A stretch of DNA of 39,983 nt, from positions 1 through 39,983 of the forward strand of contig JAFGPF010000014.1 in NCBI GenBank assembly GCA_016926115.1. The letters are read 5' to 3'. Below are positions 32,466 through 39,983 of this stretch, piece after piece. The notes beneath the pieces were generated by a model. That model made no database searches. It was not told where the DNA came from and saw nothing but the letters and a program-made list of their open reading frames with translations. The translations under genes were made by a program, and so were the position numbers. The stretch is from Dehalococcoidales bacterium (GTDB lineage: Bacteria; Chloroflexota; Dehalococcoidia; Dehalococcoidales; RBG-16-60-22). Positions within the stretch are counted from its first letter, which is position 1. Each line of letters starts with the position of its first letter.

Positions 32466-34409
32466 TTATTTACTTTTCGGGAGGATGTGCTTGAGATGAG
32501 GAAATTCATCCTCGGCGTTGGGGAATATGAGGGCTTTGGTGAACGTGCTGTTAAATTCCGGCTCGACGGTCAGTTCCACGTAGTCGACCTTCCTGGCCAT
32601 GACGTCGGCTTCTTTCCTTTTGTCCGTATTGAGCAGCGCTATGCGGGCGCCGTCGCCGGCAGCATTGCCGACCGCGGAGACGTCTTCCGGGGCGCAGTCC
32701 GGGAAAAGCCCGATAACCGCCGCTGATTCTTTATCTATGTAGCTTCCAAAAGCCCCCGCGAGTATTACCTTATCGATTTTCTTGACGCCCAGTCGGTTCA
32801 TCATTATTTTAGCGCCGGAATACATGGCCCCCTTGGCAAGCTGTATCGCCCGGATGTCTTTCTGGCAGATGACGATATCATTTCCGATGGATGTTTCCTC
32901 CGCATGGGCGATAACGAACTCCGGCTGATCACCGCTTTTTCTCAGACGCTTTGTTTTCAATCCGGTATGAAACCGTCCGCCTTTATCGATAATCCCAGCC
33001 AGGAACAGATGTGCGGCGGCGTCGAATATCCCCGAACCGCAGATTCCCCGGGCGCCGATGTTCTTGACCTCGGTATTCCATTTGTCGTTGCCGATTACCT
33101 TGAACTGCACTTCCTTCGTCCTACGGTCGATTTTCAGCTTCTCGATAGCGCCTGGTGCGGCCCGCATGCCATGCCTGATTTCCGCCCCCTCGAAGGCAGG
33201 ACCGGTGGCGCACGACGAAGAAAGCAGTTTGTTGCGATTTCCCATAATCAGCTCGCCGTTGGTGCCGATGTCGATAATCAGCAGCATCTTGTCCTGATTG
33301 TACGGCTCTTCGGCGATGAGCACACCCACGTTGTCCGCCCCGACGAACCCGGCTTCTATCGGCAGGACATGCACATAACCGCAGGGAGCTATCCTGATAC
33401 CCAGTTCACGCGCCTTGACGTCAAGGGAATGGTGCACTCCGGGCACGAACGGCGTTTTGCCAAGATACTGCGGGTCGAAGTCCAGAAAGATATGGTGCAT
33501 GCAGGTATTGCCGACCACCGCCATATCGATTATATCCGAGCGTTTTATTCCCGCCTTAGCCGCCGCCCGTCCGGCAATCTGGTTGAGCCCCTTGATAATA
33601 GCCCGGTTCATCTGCTCCAAGCCGTCTTTGCTCTTTACGGCGTAGCTGATGCGGGACATGACGTCCTCGCCGTAGGCAACCTGCGGGTTCATCATGGAGT
33701 TCGTCGCCAGTACCTCGCCGGTGGTAAGGTCGCAGAGATAGCCGGCGACGGTGGTCGTGCCGATGTCCACCGCCAGACCATAGCCTTTGGGTGCGCTCCC
33801 CGGTTCTATATCTATGATTTCCTTTTTGTTCCAGACCGATACGGTAACCTTCCAGTTACCTTCCCGGAGTAAGTTCTGCAGCTGCCGTAATACCGGGTAA
33901 TCGATGGTCAGATTACGCAGCTTGTGGTTTTTAGTTAGCGCTTCCTGGACGCGCTCCAGGTCACCAAGAGTATCATGTAATGTGGGGCTTTTAAGTTCGA
34001 TGTAGTGTTTCTCTACCGCCGGTTTGAGCTTGATATCCCGGACGGTGGCTTCCTTGCGTACCACCTGCTTCCCGGTACGCGTTTCTTCCGGAATAAAAAT
34101 TACTACATCGCCGTGGATACGGGTCTTGCATGCCATGCGGTAATGCTGTTTAAGCTGATTTTTACTCAGGAATTTATGGTTCGCCTCGTCAATTATGGCA
34201 ACGGAGGATATCTTGGAGGATATTCCGTACTTGGCAAAGTATCCTCTCTCTATCCTGACCTTGCACTTGCCGCAGGTGCCCTTGCCGCCGCAGATACTCT
34301 CGATATCGGCTCCCAGCTGGCGGGACGCCTCAAGGATGGTGACGCCGTCGTCCACTTTGCCGCGTACCCCGCACGGCTGGAAAACAACCATGTGTCTATC
34401 GTTTTTCAT
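32466..34409 (-). CDS. RACo-like corrinoid activation protein (2Fe-2S and ASKHA domains)
   Basis: A 647-residue protein. The N-terminal 2Fe-2S ferredoxin domain has C40, C46, C49 and C94 (C-x5-C-x2-C-x44-C) in 'CGGKGTCGKCK' and 'MACKTRIHG'. A linker and middle domain follow, then a C-terminal ASKHA ATPase fold beginning 'GYGLAVDIGTTTVAGYL', with 'NTCMHHIFL' and 'IDIGTNGELIMGN'. RACo proteins use ATP and low-potential electrons to reduce Co(II) corrinoid proteins back to Co(I) for methyl transfer. ATG 34407-34409 has only a weak ribosome site. It heads an operon with DUF169. No corrinoid protein or methyltransferase is in the window, so the client is unknown. Confidence 0.9.
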   Translation of the reverse strand: MKNDRHMVVFQPCGVRGKVDDGVTILEASRQLGADIESICGGKGTCGKCKVRIERGYFAKYGISSKISSVAIIDEANHKFLSKNQLKQHYRMACKTRIHGDVVIFIPEETRTGKQVVRKEATVRDIKLKPAVEKHYIELKSPTLHDTLGDLERVQEALTKNHKLRNLTIDYPVLRQLQNLLREGNWKVTVSVWNKKEIIDIEPGSAPKGYGLAVDIGTTTVAGYLCDLTTGEVLATNSMMNPQVAYGEDVMSRISYAVKSKDGLEQMNRAIIKGLNQIAGRAAAKAGIKRSDIIDMAVVGNTCMHHIFLDFDPQYLGKTPFVPGVHHSLDVKARELGIRIAPCGYVHVLPIEAGFVGADNVGVLIAEEPYNQDKMLLIIDIGTNGELIMGNRNKLLSSSCATGPAFEGAEIRHGMRAAPGAIEKLKIDRRTKEVQFKVIGNDKWNTEVKNIGARGICGSGIFDAAAHLFLAGIIDKGGRFHTGLKTKRLRKSGDQPEFVIAHAEETSIGNDIVICQKDIRAIQLAKGAMYSGAKIMMNRLGVKKIDKVILAGAFGSYIDKESAAVIGLFPDCAPEDVSAVGNAAGDGARIALLNTDKRKEADVMARKVDYVELTVEPEFNSTFTKALIFPNAEDEFPHLKHILPKSK

Positions 34410-34499
34410 CGTTCAAATCTTACCACGTAGGGCTATCCTAATTCAAAGCTGCGGATGATGTTAGAGATAAGAGAAGATTCGTCGACTTAAGCGTAGTAA

Positions 34500-35606
34500 T
34501 TAACGTGTCGGCGCCAGCTTCTCCAGGTGGTAATCGACTCCGCCGAAGCTGAACTCGCCGTAACGTGCTTTCTTGGTGTAGAAATGCAGGATGTGGTCTT
34601 CCGTGAAGCCGATGGCACCGTGCACCTGGTGGGCGGAGTGCATGACTCTACGGCATGCCTGGCTTACCCAGGCTTTGGCGATGGCGACTTCATTACCTGC
34701 AGGCAGCCCCTCATTGATGCGCCAGGCGGCTTGATAAGTGGCGAACCGCGAACCGTCGACGTCGATGAGCATGTCGGCGCAGCGGTGCTGGATGCTCTGG
34801 AAAGCCCCGATGGGATGCCCGAAGGCTATCCGCTCCCTGGCGTAGTCCAGCGAGATATTCAACGCTTGCTGCGCCAGTCCGACCATCTCGGCGCACCGGG
34901 CGATGTTTGCCTTTTGGAGCACCTTCTTAATATACAACCAACCTTTGTCTATCTCCCCGAGGACGTTGTCACCGGATACCTTAACATTATCGAAGGTTAC
35001 CTCCGACTGCTTGTCACCGGAGATTGTCTTCAACGGTATGCATTTAACGCCGGGCGTATCTTTACCGACGATAAACAGGGATATGCCTTTACCTGTATCG
35101 GCGGCGCAAATCAGGTAATCGGCAGCGTCGGCATCGGTCACGAAGAGCTTTCTTCCATTGATAACGTAGTCGCTGCCTTGCTTCATAGCCTTCGTCTGGA
35201 TTTCATTGGCAGAGTACTTGCCGGATTCTTCGGTAACAGCCAGCGTTATAATCGTCTTACCTTCGGCGATATCGGGCAGGTATTGCTGTTTCTGCGCCTC
35301 GCTGCCCGCCTCGATGATGGTGGAAGCTCCCAGGACGACACTGGAGAAAAAGGGACTTATAAAGCAGGCACGTCCCATTTCTTCCAGCACCACGATCAAG
35401 TCCAGGAAGTCGCCCACGCCGCCGTATTCATCCGGGATAGAAAGGCCTAGCAGGTTTGTCTCCGCCAGCTTTTTCCACAACTCCGGCGTGTAGCCCTTCT
35501 CATCGGCAGCCATCGCCCGCAGGACCTTATCCGGGAATTCCGTCGTCAGGAAGTCCCGGGCAAGCGCCTGCATCATTTCCTGCTGCTCGTTGAGAGCGAA
35601 GTCCAC
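34500..35606 (-). CDS. Acyl-CoA dehydrogenase, FadE27/FadE29-like partner subunit
   Basis: A 368-residue acyl-CoA dehydrogenase. It starts 'MDFALNEQQEMMQALARDFL', has 'SIPDEYGGVGDFLDLIVVLEEMG', FAD segment 'AVTEESGKYSANEI', 'VINGRKLFVTDADAADYLI', and C-terminal 'HQVHGAIGFTEDHILHFYTKKARYGEFSFGG'. The C-terminal part resembles the FadE27/29 class, which forms alpha2-beta2 enzymes with a second, adjacently encoded subunit; the canonical Y-E-G-T glutamate segment is absent. It starts at GTG with a perfect AGGAGG site. It follows the other acyl-CoA dehydrogenase gene by 10 bases, consistent with a heteromer. Confidence 0.88.
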   Translation of the reverse strand: MDFALNEQQEMMQALARDFLTTEFPDKVLRAMAADEKGYTPELWKKLAETNLLGLSIPDEYGGVGDFLDLIVVLEEMGRACFISPFFSSVVLGASTIIEAGSEAQKQQYLPDIAEGKTIITLAVTEESGKYSANEIQTKAMKQGSDYVINGRKLFVTDADAADYLICAADTGKGISLFIVGKDTPGVKCIPLKTISGDKQSEVTFDNVKVSGDNVLGEIDKGWLYIKKVLQKANIARCAEMVGLAQQALNISLDYARERIAFGHPIGAFQSIQHRCADMLIDVDGSRFATYQAAWRINEGLPAGNEVAIAKAWVSQACRRVMHSAHQVHGAIGFTEDHILHFYTKKARYGEFSFGGVDYHLEKLAPTR

Positions 35607-35616
35607 CTATTTCCTC

Positions 35617-36795
35617 CTAACGTAATCGTGGCAGTCCCAGTCCCCGCTGGGCAATGACGTCCTTGTCTATCTCTGAAGTACCCTGTTCCAGGCTGTGACC
35701 GAAAGAACGCAGGTAGCAGGAGGGTATCCTGCCGTAAAATGGAGCCAGGGCGGAGTCCTCAGCAAGCTGGCTGTACTGCCCCGCCAGTTCCATACCGAAA
35801 TCGGCTATCTTCTGTAAAAGCTCGAAGCTGACCATCTTACTCATTGCCGACTCCGTATTGGGTACCATGTCCTGGCTCTGCATCCAGGTTACCCGATAGT
35901 GGAACAGGCGGGCTATCTCGCACTCGGCTTTTAATTCGTCAATACGGTTTTGTTTGACGGCATCCAGCAGGTCGTGTTCCCGAGCGTATTCCGTAAGGTC
36001 GTCAAGATACGTGTCCGCAAAAGCGTATACGGGGTCGGTGGTGCGTTCATAATCCAGCAGAGACATGACCACATAAAAGCCCTTGTTCAAACCACCGACG
36101 ATGTTTTCCTTGGGGATACGCACGTCATCGAAGAATACTTCATTAAAATCGTGGTGTCCCGCCATGTTGATGACGGGATTGATCGTTATTCCCGGCGTTT
36201 TCATGTCCAGCAGGAAGAAGGTGATTCCGCGGTAGTTGGGGTCGGCGTCACGGTCTGTCCGGGTAACCAGCGCATTCCAGTCGGCGAAGTGCCCGTTGGT
36301 CGTCCATATCTTCTGCCCGTTTACGACGAAGCAGTCCGATTCTTCTTTGGCGAAGACTTCGATTGATGCCAGGTCGGAGCCGTGTCCCGGCTCGCTTAGT
36401 GTCTCGCACCAGATGGCCTTACCGGAGGCGATGCCCGGCAAATGCTGCTTCTTCTGTTCCTCGGTGCCCTTGAGCATGATGGCGGGAGCGACGATACCGG
36501 CGCCGATGGAATCGTACCCCGGCGAGTGATAGCGGGCCAGTTCTTCCCGGAGGATGAGGCGGTGGAACGGCGAGGCACCTTCCCCGCCGTATTCCTCAGG
36601 CCAGTGCCTGGAAATCCACCCCTTGGCCCCCAGCTTCTCCGCCATCGCCCGGTGCACCTGTATCCAGTCGGACTGCGCGGACATATCGAAGAAGGTCAGC
36701 CGCTTGTCCCGGTATACCTGCGGGACTTCCTTCTCCAGGAAAGCGGCTACCTCTTGACGGAAAGCCTCTTCTTCAGACGTGAAAGCAAAATCCAA
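35617..36795 (-). CDS. Acyl-CoA dehydrogenase, FadE26/FadE28-like partner subunit
   Basis: A 392-residue acyl-CoA dehydrogenase. It begins 'MDFAFTSEEEAFRQEVAAFL', has 'GWISRHWPEEYGGEGAS', FAD segment 'TLSEPGHGSDLASI' and 'VNGQKIWTTNGHFADW', ending 'LEQGTSEIDKDVIAQRGLGLPRL'. In that last motif Gln occupies the position of the usual catalytic Glu (Y-E-G-T-S). Together with the partner encoded downstream this suggests an alpha2-beta2 enzyme acting on a bulky or branched acyl-CoA, as in steroid-type degradation; the substrate is inferred only by analogy. It starts at TTG (36793-36795), 12 bases after the upstream gene, with an AAGG site. Confidence 0.88.
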   Translation of the reverse strand: MDFAFTSEEEAFRQEVAAFLEKEVPQVYRDKRLTFFDMSAQSDWIQVHRAMAEKLGAKGWISRHWPEEYGGEGASPFHRLILREELARYHSPGYDSIGAGIVAPAIMLKGTEEQKKQHLPGIASGKAIWCETLSEPGHGSDLASIEVFAKEESDCFVVNGQKIWTTNGHFADWNALVTRTDRDADPNYRGITFFLLDMKTPGITINPVINMAGHHDFNEVFFDDVRIPKENIVGGLNKGFYVVMSLLDYERTTDPVYAFADTYLDDLTEYAREHDLLDAVKQNRIDELKAECEIARLFHYRVTWMQSQDMVPNTESAMSKMVSFELLQKIADFGMELAGQYSQLAEDSALAPFYGRIPSCYLRSFGHSLEQGTSEIDKDVIAQRGLGLPRLR

Positions 36796-36807
36796 TATAT
36801 ATGCCTT

Positions 36808-38796
36808 TTATTTGCCGGTGAATTTGGGCGAGCGGCGGTAGTTCATGGAGGTCAGCCCTTCGTTCAGGTCGTCGGTCTGGGCGATATCCCCGGAAATTGC
36901 CGCTTCGAGATATAGCGCGGTACGCTGGTCCGCCTGAGCGCCGTAGTACATTAGACCCTTGGCAAGTTTCTGAGCTATCGGAGCGCCGTTAGACAGCTTG
37001 GCGGCAGTTTCGTCCACCAGGGCATCGAACTTGTCCGGTTCGGCGACGAAATGTACCAGTCCCCAGTCGAGGGCTTTATCCGCCATGACCGGGTCTGCCA
37101 GCAGTACCATCTCTTTAGCCCGTGCCCAGCCTATCAGGCGTCCGACGCGCTGCGTGGCGCCCGCCCCGGGAAGCAGCCCCAGCGTTAGCTCGGGGAGGCG
37201 CAATTGCGCTCTGGTATTCATTATCCTGATGTCGCAGGAGATAGCCAGCTCAAGTCCGCCGCCCATAGCCGCGCCGTTGATGGCAGCGATTACCGGCTTG
37301 GGATAAGTCTCGATTCTGGTAAATACATCGTGAGGGGCTTCGCTGAAGTTAAAGGCGTCGTCTACCTGTCCGGTAGCAAACGCCGAGACGTCGGCGCCGC
37401 CGCAGAAGTTAGCACCTGCACCGGTAATAACGATGCACTGCACGTTCTCGTCTTTCTCAAGCTCATCCAGCGCCTTGTTAATCTCCGTCATGAAGTCGGC
37501 GTTGAAGGCATTGGCACGGTTGGGTCGATTTAGAACCAGCTTGGCGACTTTGGTTTTTTGATTTATGTCAAGGATAACGAACTCGTACTCGCCGGGTCCG
37601 TAGGTATAAAACCCCTCGCCGGTCTTGCGTCCCAGCTTGCCCTGCTTGACCAGTTTGGTTATCACGGACGAGGCTTTATACCTGTCTTCTTTGTTGTACT
37701 TATTGTAAAGCCGGTTGAGTTCGTCCAGGATTTTATCCAGTCCCGTGCTGTCCGCCATGCGCAGTACGCCGCGGGGATAATTAAGCCCGAGGAGTACGGC
37801 GGTATCTATCTCGTCGCGGGTAGTGGCGTCCATCTCGATGAGCTTGGCGGCTTCGTTGACCGCCGTCGCCAGCACGCGGATGGGGTCGAAGTCAACGCCG
37901 GCGTTCATGGTGATTTCATTGGTCTTGCCTTCCGACCAGTCGTAATAACCTTTGCCGGTCTTCTTGCCGTAGTCGCCTGCCTTGAAGCACTTCTCCAGTA
38001 TGGGGGCGGGACCGTAGCTCTTGCCCATGGTCTCGGCGAAGTATTCCATGACGTGGAACTGCGTGTCTATCGAGCCACCGCCGAGGGCGTCCTGAAGCTC
38101 CAACATGCCCATCGGCAGACCCAGCTTGTACTTAATCGCCGAGTCTACTTCGAAGGGGCTCTTGGCTTCGCCCTGCGCCAGCGCCCAGTCAGCCTCGTTG
38201 GACATGTTGCAGAATATCCGGTTGGCGACGAATCCCGGTACGTCCTTGACGTGCACGACCGCCCGACCCATTTTAATAGCGACCTCTTCCGCTATCTTGA
38301 TGGCATCCTCGCTGGTGCTCTTGCCGTGGACGATTTCCAGCAACGTCATGCGGTGCGGGGGATTGAAATAATGGGTGCCCACGACCATTTCCGGTCTCTT
38401 GCCTGCTTCCGCCATCTCGGCGATGCTAAGCGATGAGGTGTTGGTGGCGAAAACGCAGTCATTCGGACAGAGCGCGCTGACCTCTTTCAGGACGCTCTTT
38501 TTCAGGTCCATTATTTCCGGCACCGCCTCGATGATGATATCCGCATCTTTGACCGCTTCTTTGAGGTCGACGAGGAAGGTCATGCGTTTCATGTACTCTT
38601 TCTTAGCCGCCTCGGTGAGTCTGCCCCGACTTATTCTCCTATCATAGTTGGATTCTATTGTTTTGCGGCCGTTCTCCAGGAACCTGTCCTCGATATCGCG
38701 GAGTTTGACATTGTAGCCGGCTTCGGCAGCCAGGGCACCTATCTGCGCGCCCATACCGCCTGCCCCGAGCACAGTGACATTCTTTATCTCTTTCAT
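36808..38796 (-). CDS. 3-hydroxyacyl-CoA dehydrogenase / enoyl-CoA hydratase fusion
   Basis: A 662-residue bifunctional enzyme. The NAD-binding domain comes first ('VLGAGGMGAQIG', 9-20), with catalytic His in 'GTHYFNPPHRMTLLEIVHG'. Two 3HCDH C-terminal helical domains follow (about 190-290 and 300-400), then the crotonase domain (about 405-662). The latter has oxyanion motif 'GAGANFCGGADVSAFA' and both catalytic glutamates, in 'GGGLELAISCDI' and 'LPELTLGLLPGAGATQRVG'. The order is the reverse of E. coli FadB, where hydratase comes first; it matches the archaeal/Metallosphaera crotonyl-CoA hydratase/hydroxybutyryl-CoA dehydrogenase type. It hydrates enoyl-CoA and oxidises the 3-hydroxyacyl-CoA. 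It is in the same operon as two acyl-CoA dehydrogenases and the thiolase. Confidence 0.94.
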   Translation of the reverse strand: MKEIKNVTVLGAGGMGAQIGALAAEAGYNVKLRDIEDRFLENGRKTIESNYDRRISRGRLTEAAKKEYMKRMTFLVDLKEAVKDADIIIEAVPEIMDLKKSVLKEVSALCPNDCVFATNTSSLSIAEMAEAGKRPEMVVGTHYFNPPHRMTLLEIVHGKSTSEDAIKIAEEVAIKMGRAVVHVKDVPGFVANRIFCNMSNEADWALAQGEAKSPFEVDSAIKYKLGLPMGMLELQDALGGGSIDTQFHVMEYFAETMGKSYGPAPILEKCFKAGDYGKKTGKGYYDWSEGKTNEITMNAGVDFDPIRVLATAVNEAAKLIEMDATTRDEIDTAVLLGLNYPRGVLRMADSTGLDKILDELNRLYNKYNKEDRYKASSVITKLVKQGKLGRKTGEGFYTYGPGEYEFVILDINQKTKVAKLVLNRPNRANAFNADFMTEINKALDELEKDENVQCIVITGAGANFCGGADVSAFATGQVDDAFNFSEAPHDVFTRIETYPKPVIAAINGAAMGGGLELAISCDIRIMNTRAQLRLPELTLGLLPGAGATQRVGRLIGWARAKEMVLLADPVMADKALDWGLVHFVAEPDKFDALVDETAAKLSNGAPIAQKLAKGLMYYGAQADQRTALYLEAAISGDIAQTDDLNEGLTSMNYRRSPKFTGK

Positions 38797-38845
38797 TGGT
38801 CGCAGCCCCTTTCCGTCAAATCTTCTTGCGGTTACAAGATTCGTG

Positions 38846-39358
38846 TTATTTTACCGGCTCGAAGGCGTAGTAGACGCGGTCGCATATCTTGGTTTCTTTC
38901 TTGACCTCGATGGGATGAGAGGGAATGTCGAAGACCACGAACTTCACTTCGTCTCCCTCTTTAAGTTCGCCTTCCTTGCAATTAATGATGCGCGCCAGCA
39001 GGTGCTTGAGGGGTGCGCCTTCGCCGAAGTTGAGCCATGCCATGATTATCGGTGGCGGGAAGCCGATGGGCGCGCCCGCCTGGGTCTCCGTGAAGGTGAC
39101 CACCCTGGCTCGCTGCGGCAGTTCCACCCACTCCAGATCATCGGACCAGCACTTGGAGCATATTACGCCGGGAGGATAAGCAATGTATCCGCATTTTTTG
39201 CACTTGGTGGTGGTGAACTTGCCCGCCCGCAGATTTTCATAGAACGGATGGATGCGGTTGAACTCCTCGCACTCGAAGGGCCACATATCCATCTCGGATA
39301 TGTAGGTGCCGTCCAGCGCCGGTGTTCCGACTATATCAACTTTCTCTAAATCAGCCAT
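38846..39358 (-). CDS. DUF35 zinc-ribbon OB-fold protein
   Basis: A 170-residue DUF35 (ChsH2-like/lipid-transfer partner) protein. The rubredoxin-like zinc ribbon has C53, C56, C67 and C70 ('CKKCG' and 'CSKC'), preceded by 'FYENLRAGKFTTTK'. The OB-fold follows with 'RVVTFTETQAGAPIGFPPPIIMAWLNFG' and 'LKEGDEVKFVVFD'. Such proteins bind and organise thiolases or hydratases, and in actinobacteria and archaea they form complexes with SCP2-type thiolases; the thiolase gene here lies directly upstream. It has an AAGGAGAAAAG site before its ATG. The likely role is acyl-CoA channelling into the beta-oxidation enzyme complex. Confidence 0.92.
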   Translation of the reverse strand: MADLEKVDIVGTPALDGTYISEMDMWPFECEEFNRIHPFYENLRAGKFTTTKCKKCGYIAYPPGVICSKCWSDDLEWVELPQRARVVTFTETQAGAPIGFPPPIIMAWLNFGEGAPLKHLLARIINCKEGELKEGDEVKFVVFDIPSHPIEVKKETKICDRVYYAFEPVK

Positions 39359-39395
39359 TTCTTTTCTCCTTATGTAAAACTCTGGTGTATTCTGT

Positions 39396-39983
39396 CTAGT
39401 CGACCGGCTCCCTGCCGTAGATAACGACGGTATGCTGGGCGCAGGTGCCGCTCAGGTTATGCGCCAGACCGAAGGCGGCGTCCTTCACCTGGTGGACCGC
39501 CCTGCCCTGAAGCTGCCGACATATCTCCAGCGACTGCCGGGCGCCGGAAGCTCCGAAGGGGTGCCCGTAGACGAGCAGCCCGCCGTCGGTGTTGGTGGGG
39601 ATTTCACCGTCGATGCCGATGGCACCGGAAGCGACGAATGCACCGCCCTCGCCTTTCTTACAGAAGCCGAGCTCTTCACACTCGATTATTTCGGAGATGG
39701 TAAAGCAGTCGTGCACCTGGGCGACGTCTATATCCTTGGGAGTTACTTTAGCACTGGCATATGCCACCTCGGCGGCTTTCTTGAGATGCGGCCATTCGGC
39801 AAGTGTCTCACCGGGCCAGCCGGCCGTCATGCTGTGAACCGCATGCTGCCCGGAACCACGCAGGTAGACCGGTTGGCGGTCGGAAAGCTCTTTGGCCCTT
39901 TCTTCAGAGCAGATAAGCACCGCCGAGGCACCGTCGGAAAGCGGGCAACAGTCGTACAGGCTGAACGGGTCAGCGATGATGCG
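39396..39983 (-). CDS. SCP2-type thiolase / acetyl-CoA acetyltransferase, 5' end outside window
   Basis: The frame is open to the last base, giving the C-terminal 195 residues of a thiolase. It has 'DPFSLYDCCPLSDGASAVLI', catalytic His in 'VHDCFTISEIIECEELGF' and 'YGHPFGASGARQ', and the C-terminal catalytic cysteine in 'SGTCAQHTVVIYG'. The N-terminal nucleophilic Cys lies beyond the window. The 'VHDCFT' form belongs to the SCP-x/lipid-transfer-type thiolases, which pair with DUF35 proteins, and the next gene downstream is DUF35. It cleaves 3-ketoacyl-CoA to acetyl-CoA and a shortened acyl-CoA, or runs in reverse. An internal GTG near 39920 is not the true start. Confidence 0.93.
   Translation of the reverse strand, partial: RIIADPFSLYDCCPLSDGASAVLICSEERAKELSDRQPVYLRGSGQHAVHSMTAGWPGETLAEWPHLKKAAEVAYASAKVTPKDIDVAQVHDCFTISEIIECEELGFCKKGEGGAFVASGAIGIDGEIPTNTDGGLLVYGHPFGASGARQSLEICRQLQGRAVHQVKDAAFGLAHNLSGTCAQHTVVIYGREPVD

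Noticed and set aside
1..39983. tRNA, rRNA, CRISPR arrays and transposases
   Set aside because: I looked in all intergenic gaps and found no cloverleaf, no repeat-spacer array and no transposase or integrase gene.

Overview
The window is 40 kb of moderately GC-rich, densely packed bacterial chromosome. The gene content suggests Chloroflexota, most likely a non-dehalogenating, anaerobic, fatty-acid-using member of class Dehalococcoidia. The grounds are Etf plus several acyl-CoA dehydrogenases, a K+-independent membrane pyrophosphatase, a RACo-type corrinoid-activation protein with a DUF169 gene, and the run serA / uracil-DNA glycosylase / RNase J / FtsK. The taxonomy is inferred from gene content; there is no rRNA or other phylogenetic marker RNA here. 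I found no tRNA, rRNA, CRISPR array, transposase or prophage. There is no gene-free stretch over 300 bases; the longest gaps are 9544-9790 and 7311-7512, and both hold regulatory sequence.

Layout. (1) 1-375: 3' end of an EF-G gene. (2) 440-3364 (-): operon for a secreted, membrane-anchored NEW3-domain protein, an ABC ATPase and an ABC-2 permease, with a near-consensus promoter. (3) 3476-5322 (-): etfB-etfA. (4) 5392-7310 (-): prfA-prmC, i.e. release factor 1 and its methyltransferase, overlapping by 4 bases. (5) 7513-11947 (+): AMP-forming acyl-CoA ligase, a flavin/PPOX-fold protein, then the H+-pumping pyrophosphatase behind a long structured leader. (6) 12017-12093: a 77-bp palindromic repeat. 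(7) 12105-12719 (-): MBL-fold hydrolase. (8) 12881-19175 (+): DUF1015 protein, ribF, tyrS, a class V aminotransferase and serA. (9) 19297-24922 (+): type 4/5 uracil-DNA glycosylase, RNase J, FtsK translocase and a tandem universal stress protein. (10) 24917-29575: PAP2-like membrane protein and a four-gene group (LmbE deacetylase, tandem GNAT, MshA-like glycosyltransferase, FemAB/BioF2-like transferase) that resembles a mycothiol pathway lacking MshC. (11) 29729-31336 (+): a small alpha/beta-barrel protein and an unusual acyl-CoA dehydrogenase. (12) 31356-34409 (-): RACo-like protein, DUF169 and a small monooxygenase-fold protein. (13) 34500-39983 (-): beta-oxidation operon with thiolase (cut by the window end), DUF35 OB-fold protein, a 3-hydroxyacyl-CoA dehydrogenase/enoyl-CoA hydratase fusion and two adjacent acyl-CoA dehydrogenases.

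How it fits together. Acyl-CoA ligase activates a carboxylic acid and releases PPi, which the neighbouring pyrophosphatase can turn into a proton gradient. The acyl-CoA dehydrogenases pass electrons to EtfAB, and the fusion enzyme and thiolase complete the cycle. The 12.9-24.9 kb block is housekeeping: flavin cofactors, tyrosyl-tRNA, serine synthesis, DNA repair, RNA decay and chromosome segregation. The most interesting candidate for an undescribed system is the 25.6-29.6 kb group, a possible low-molecular-weight thiol or other amino-sugar conjugate pathway with a near-symmetric divergent promoter at its centre.
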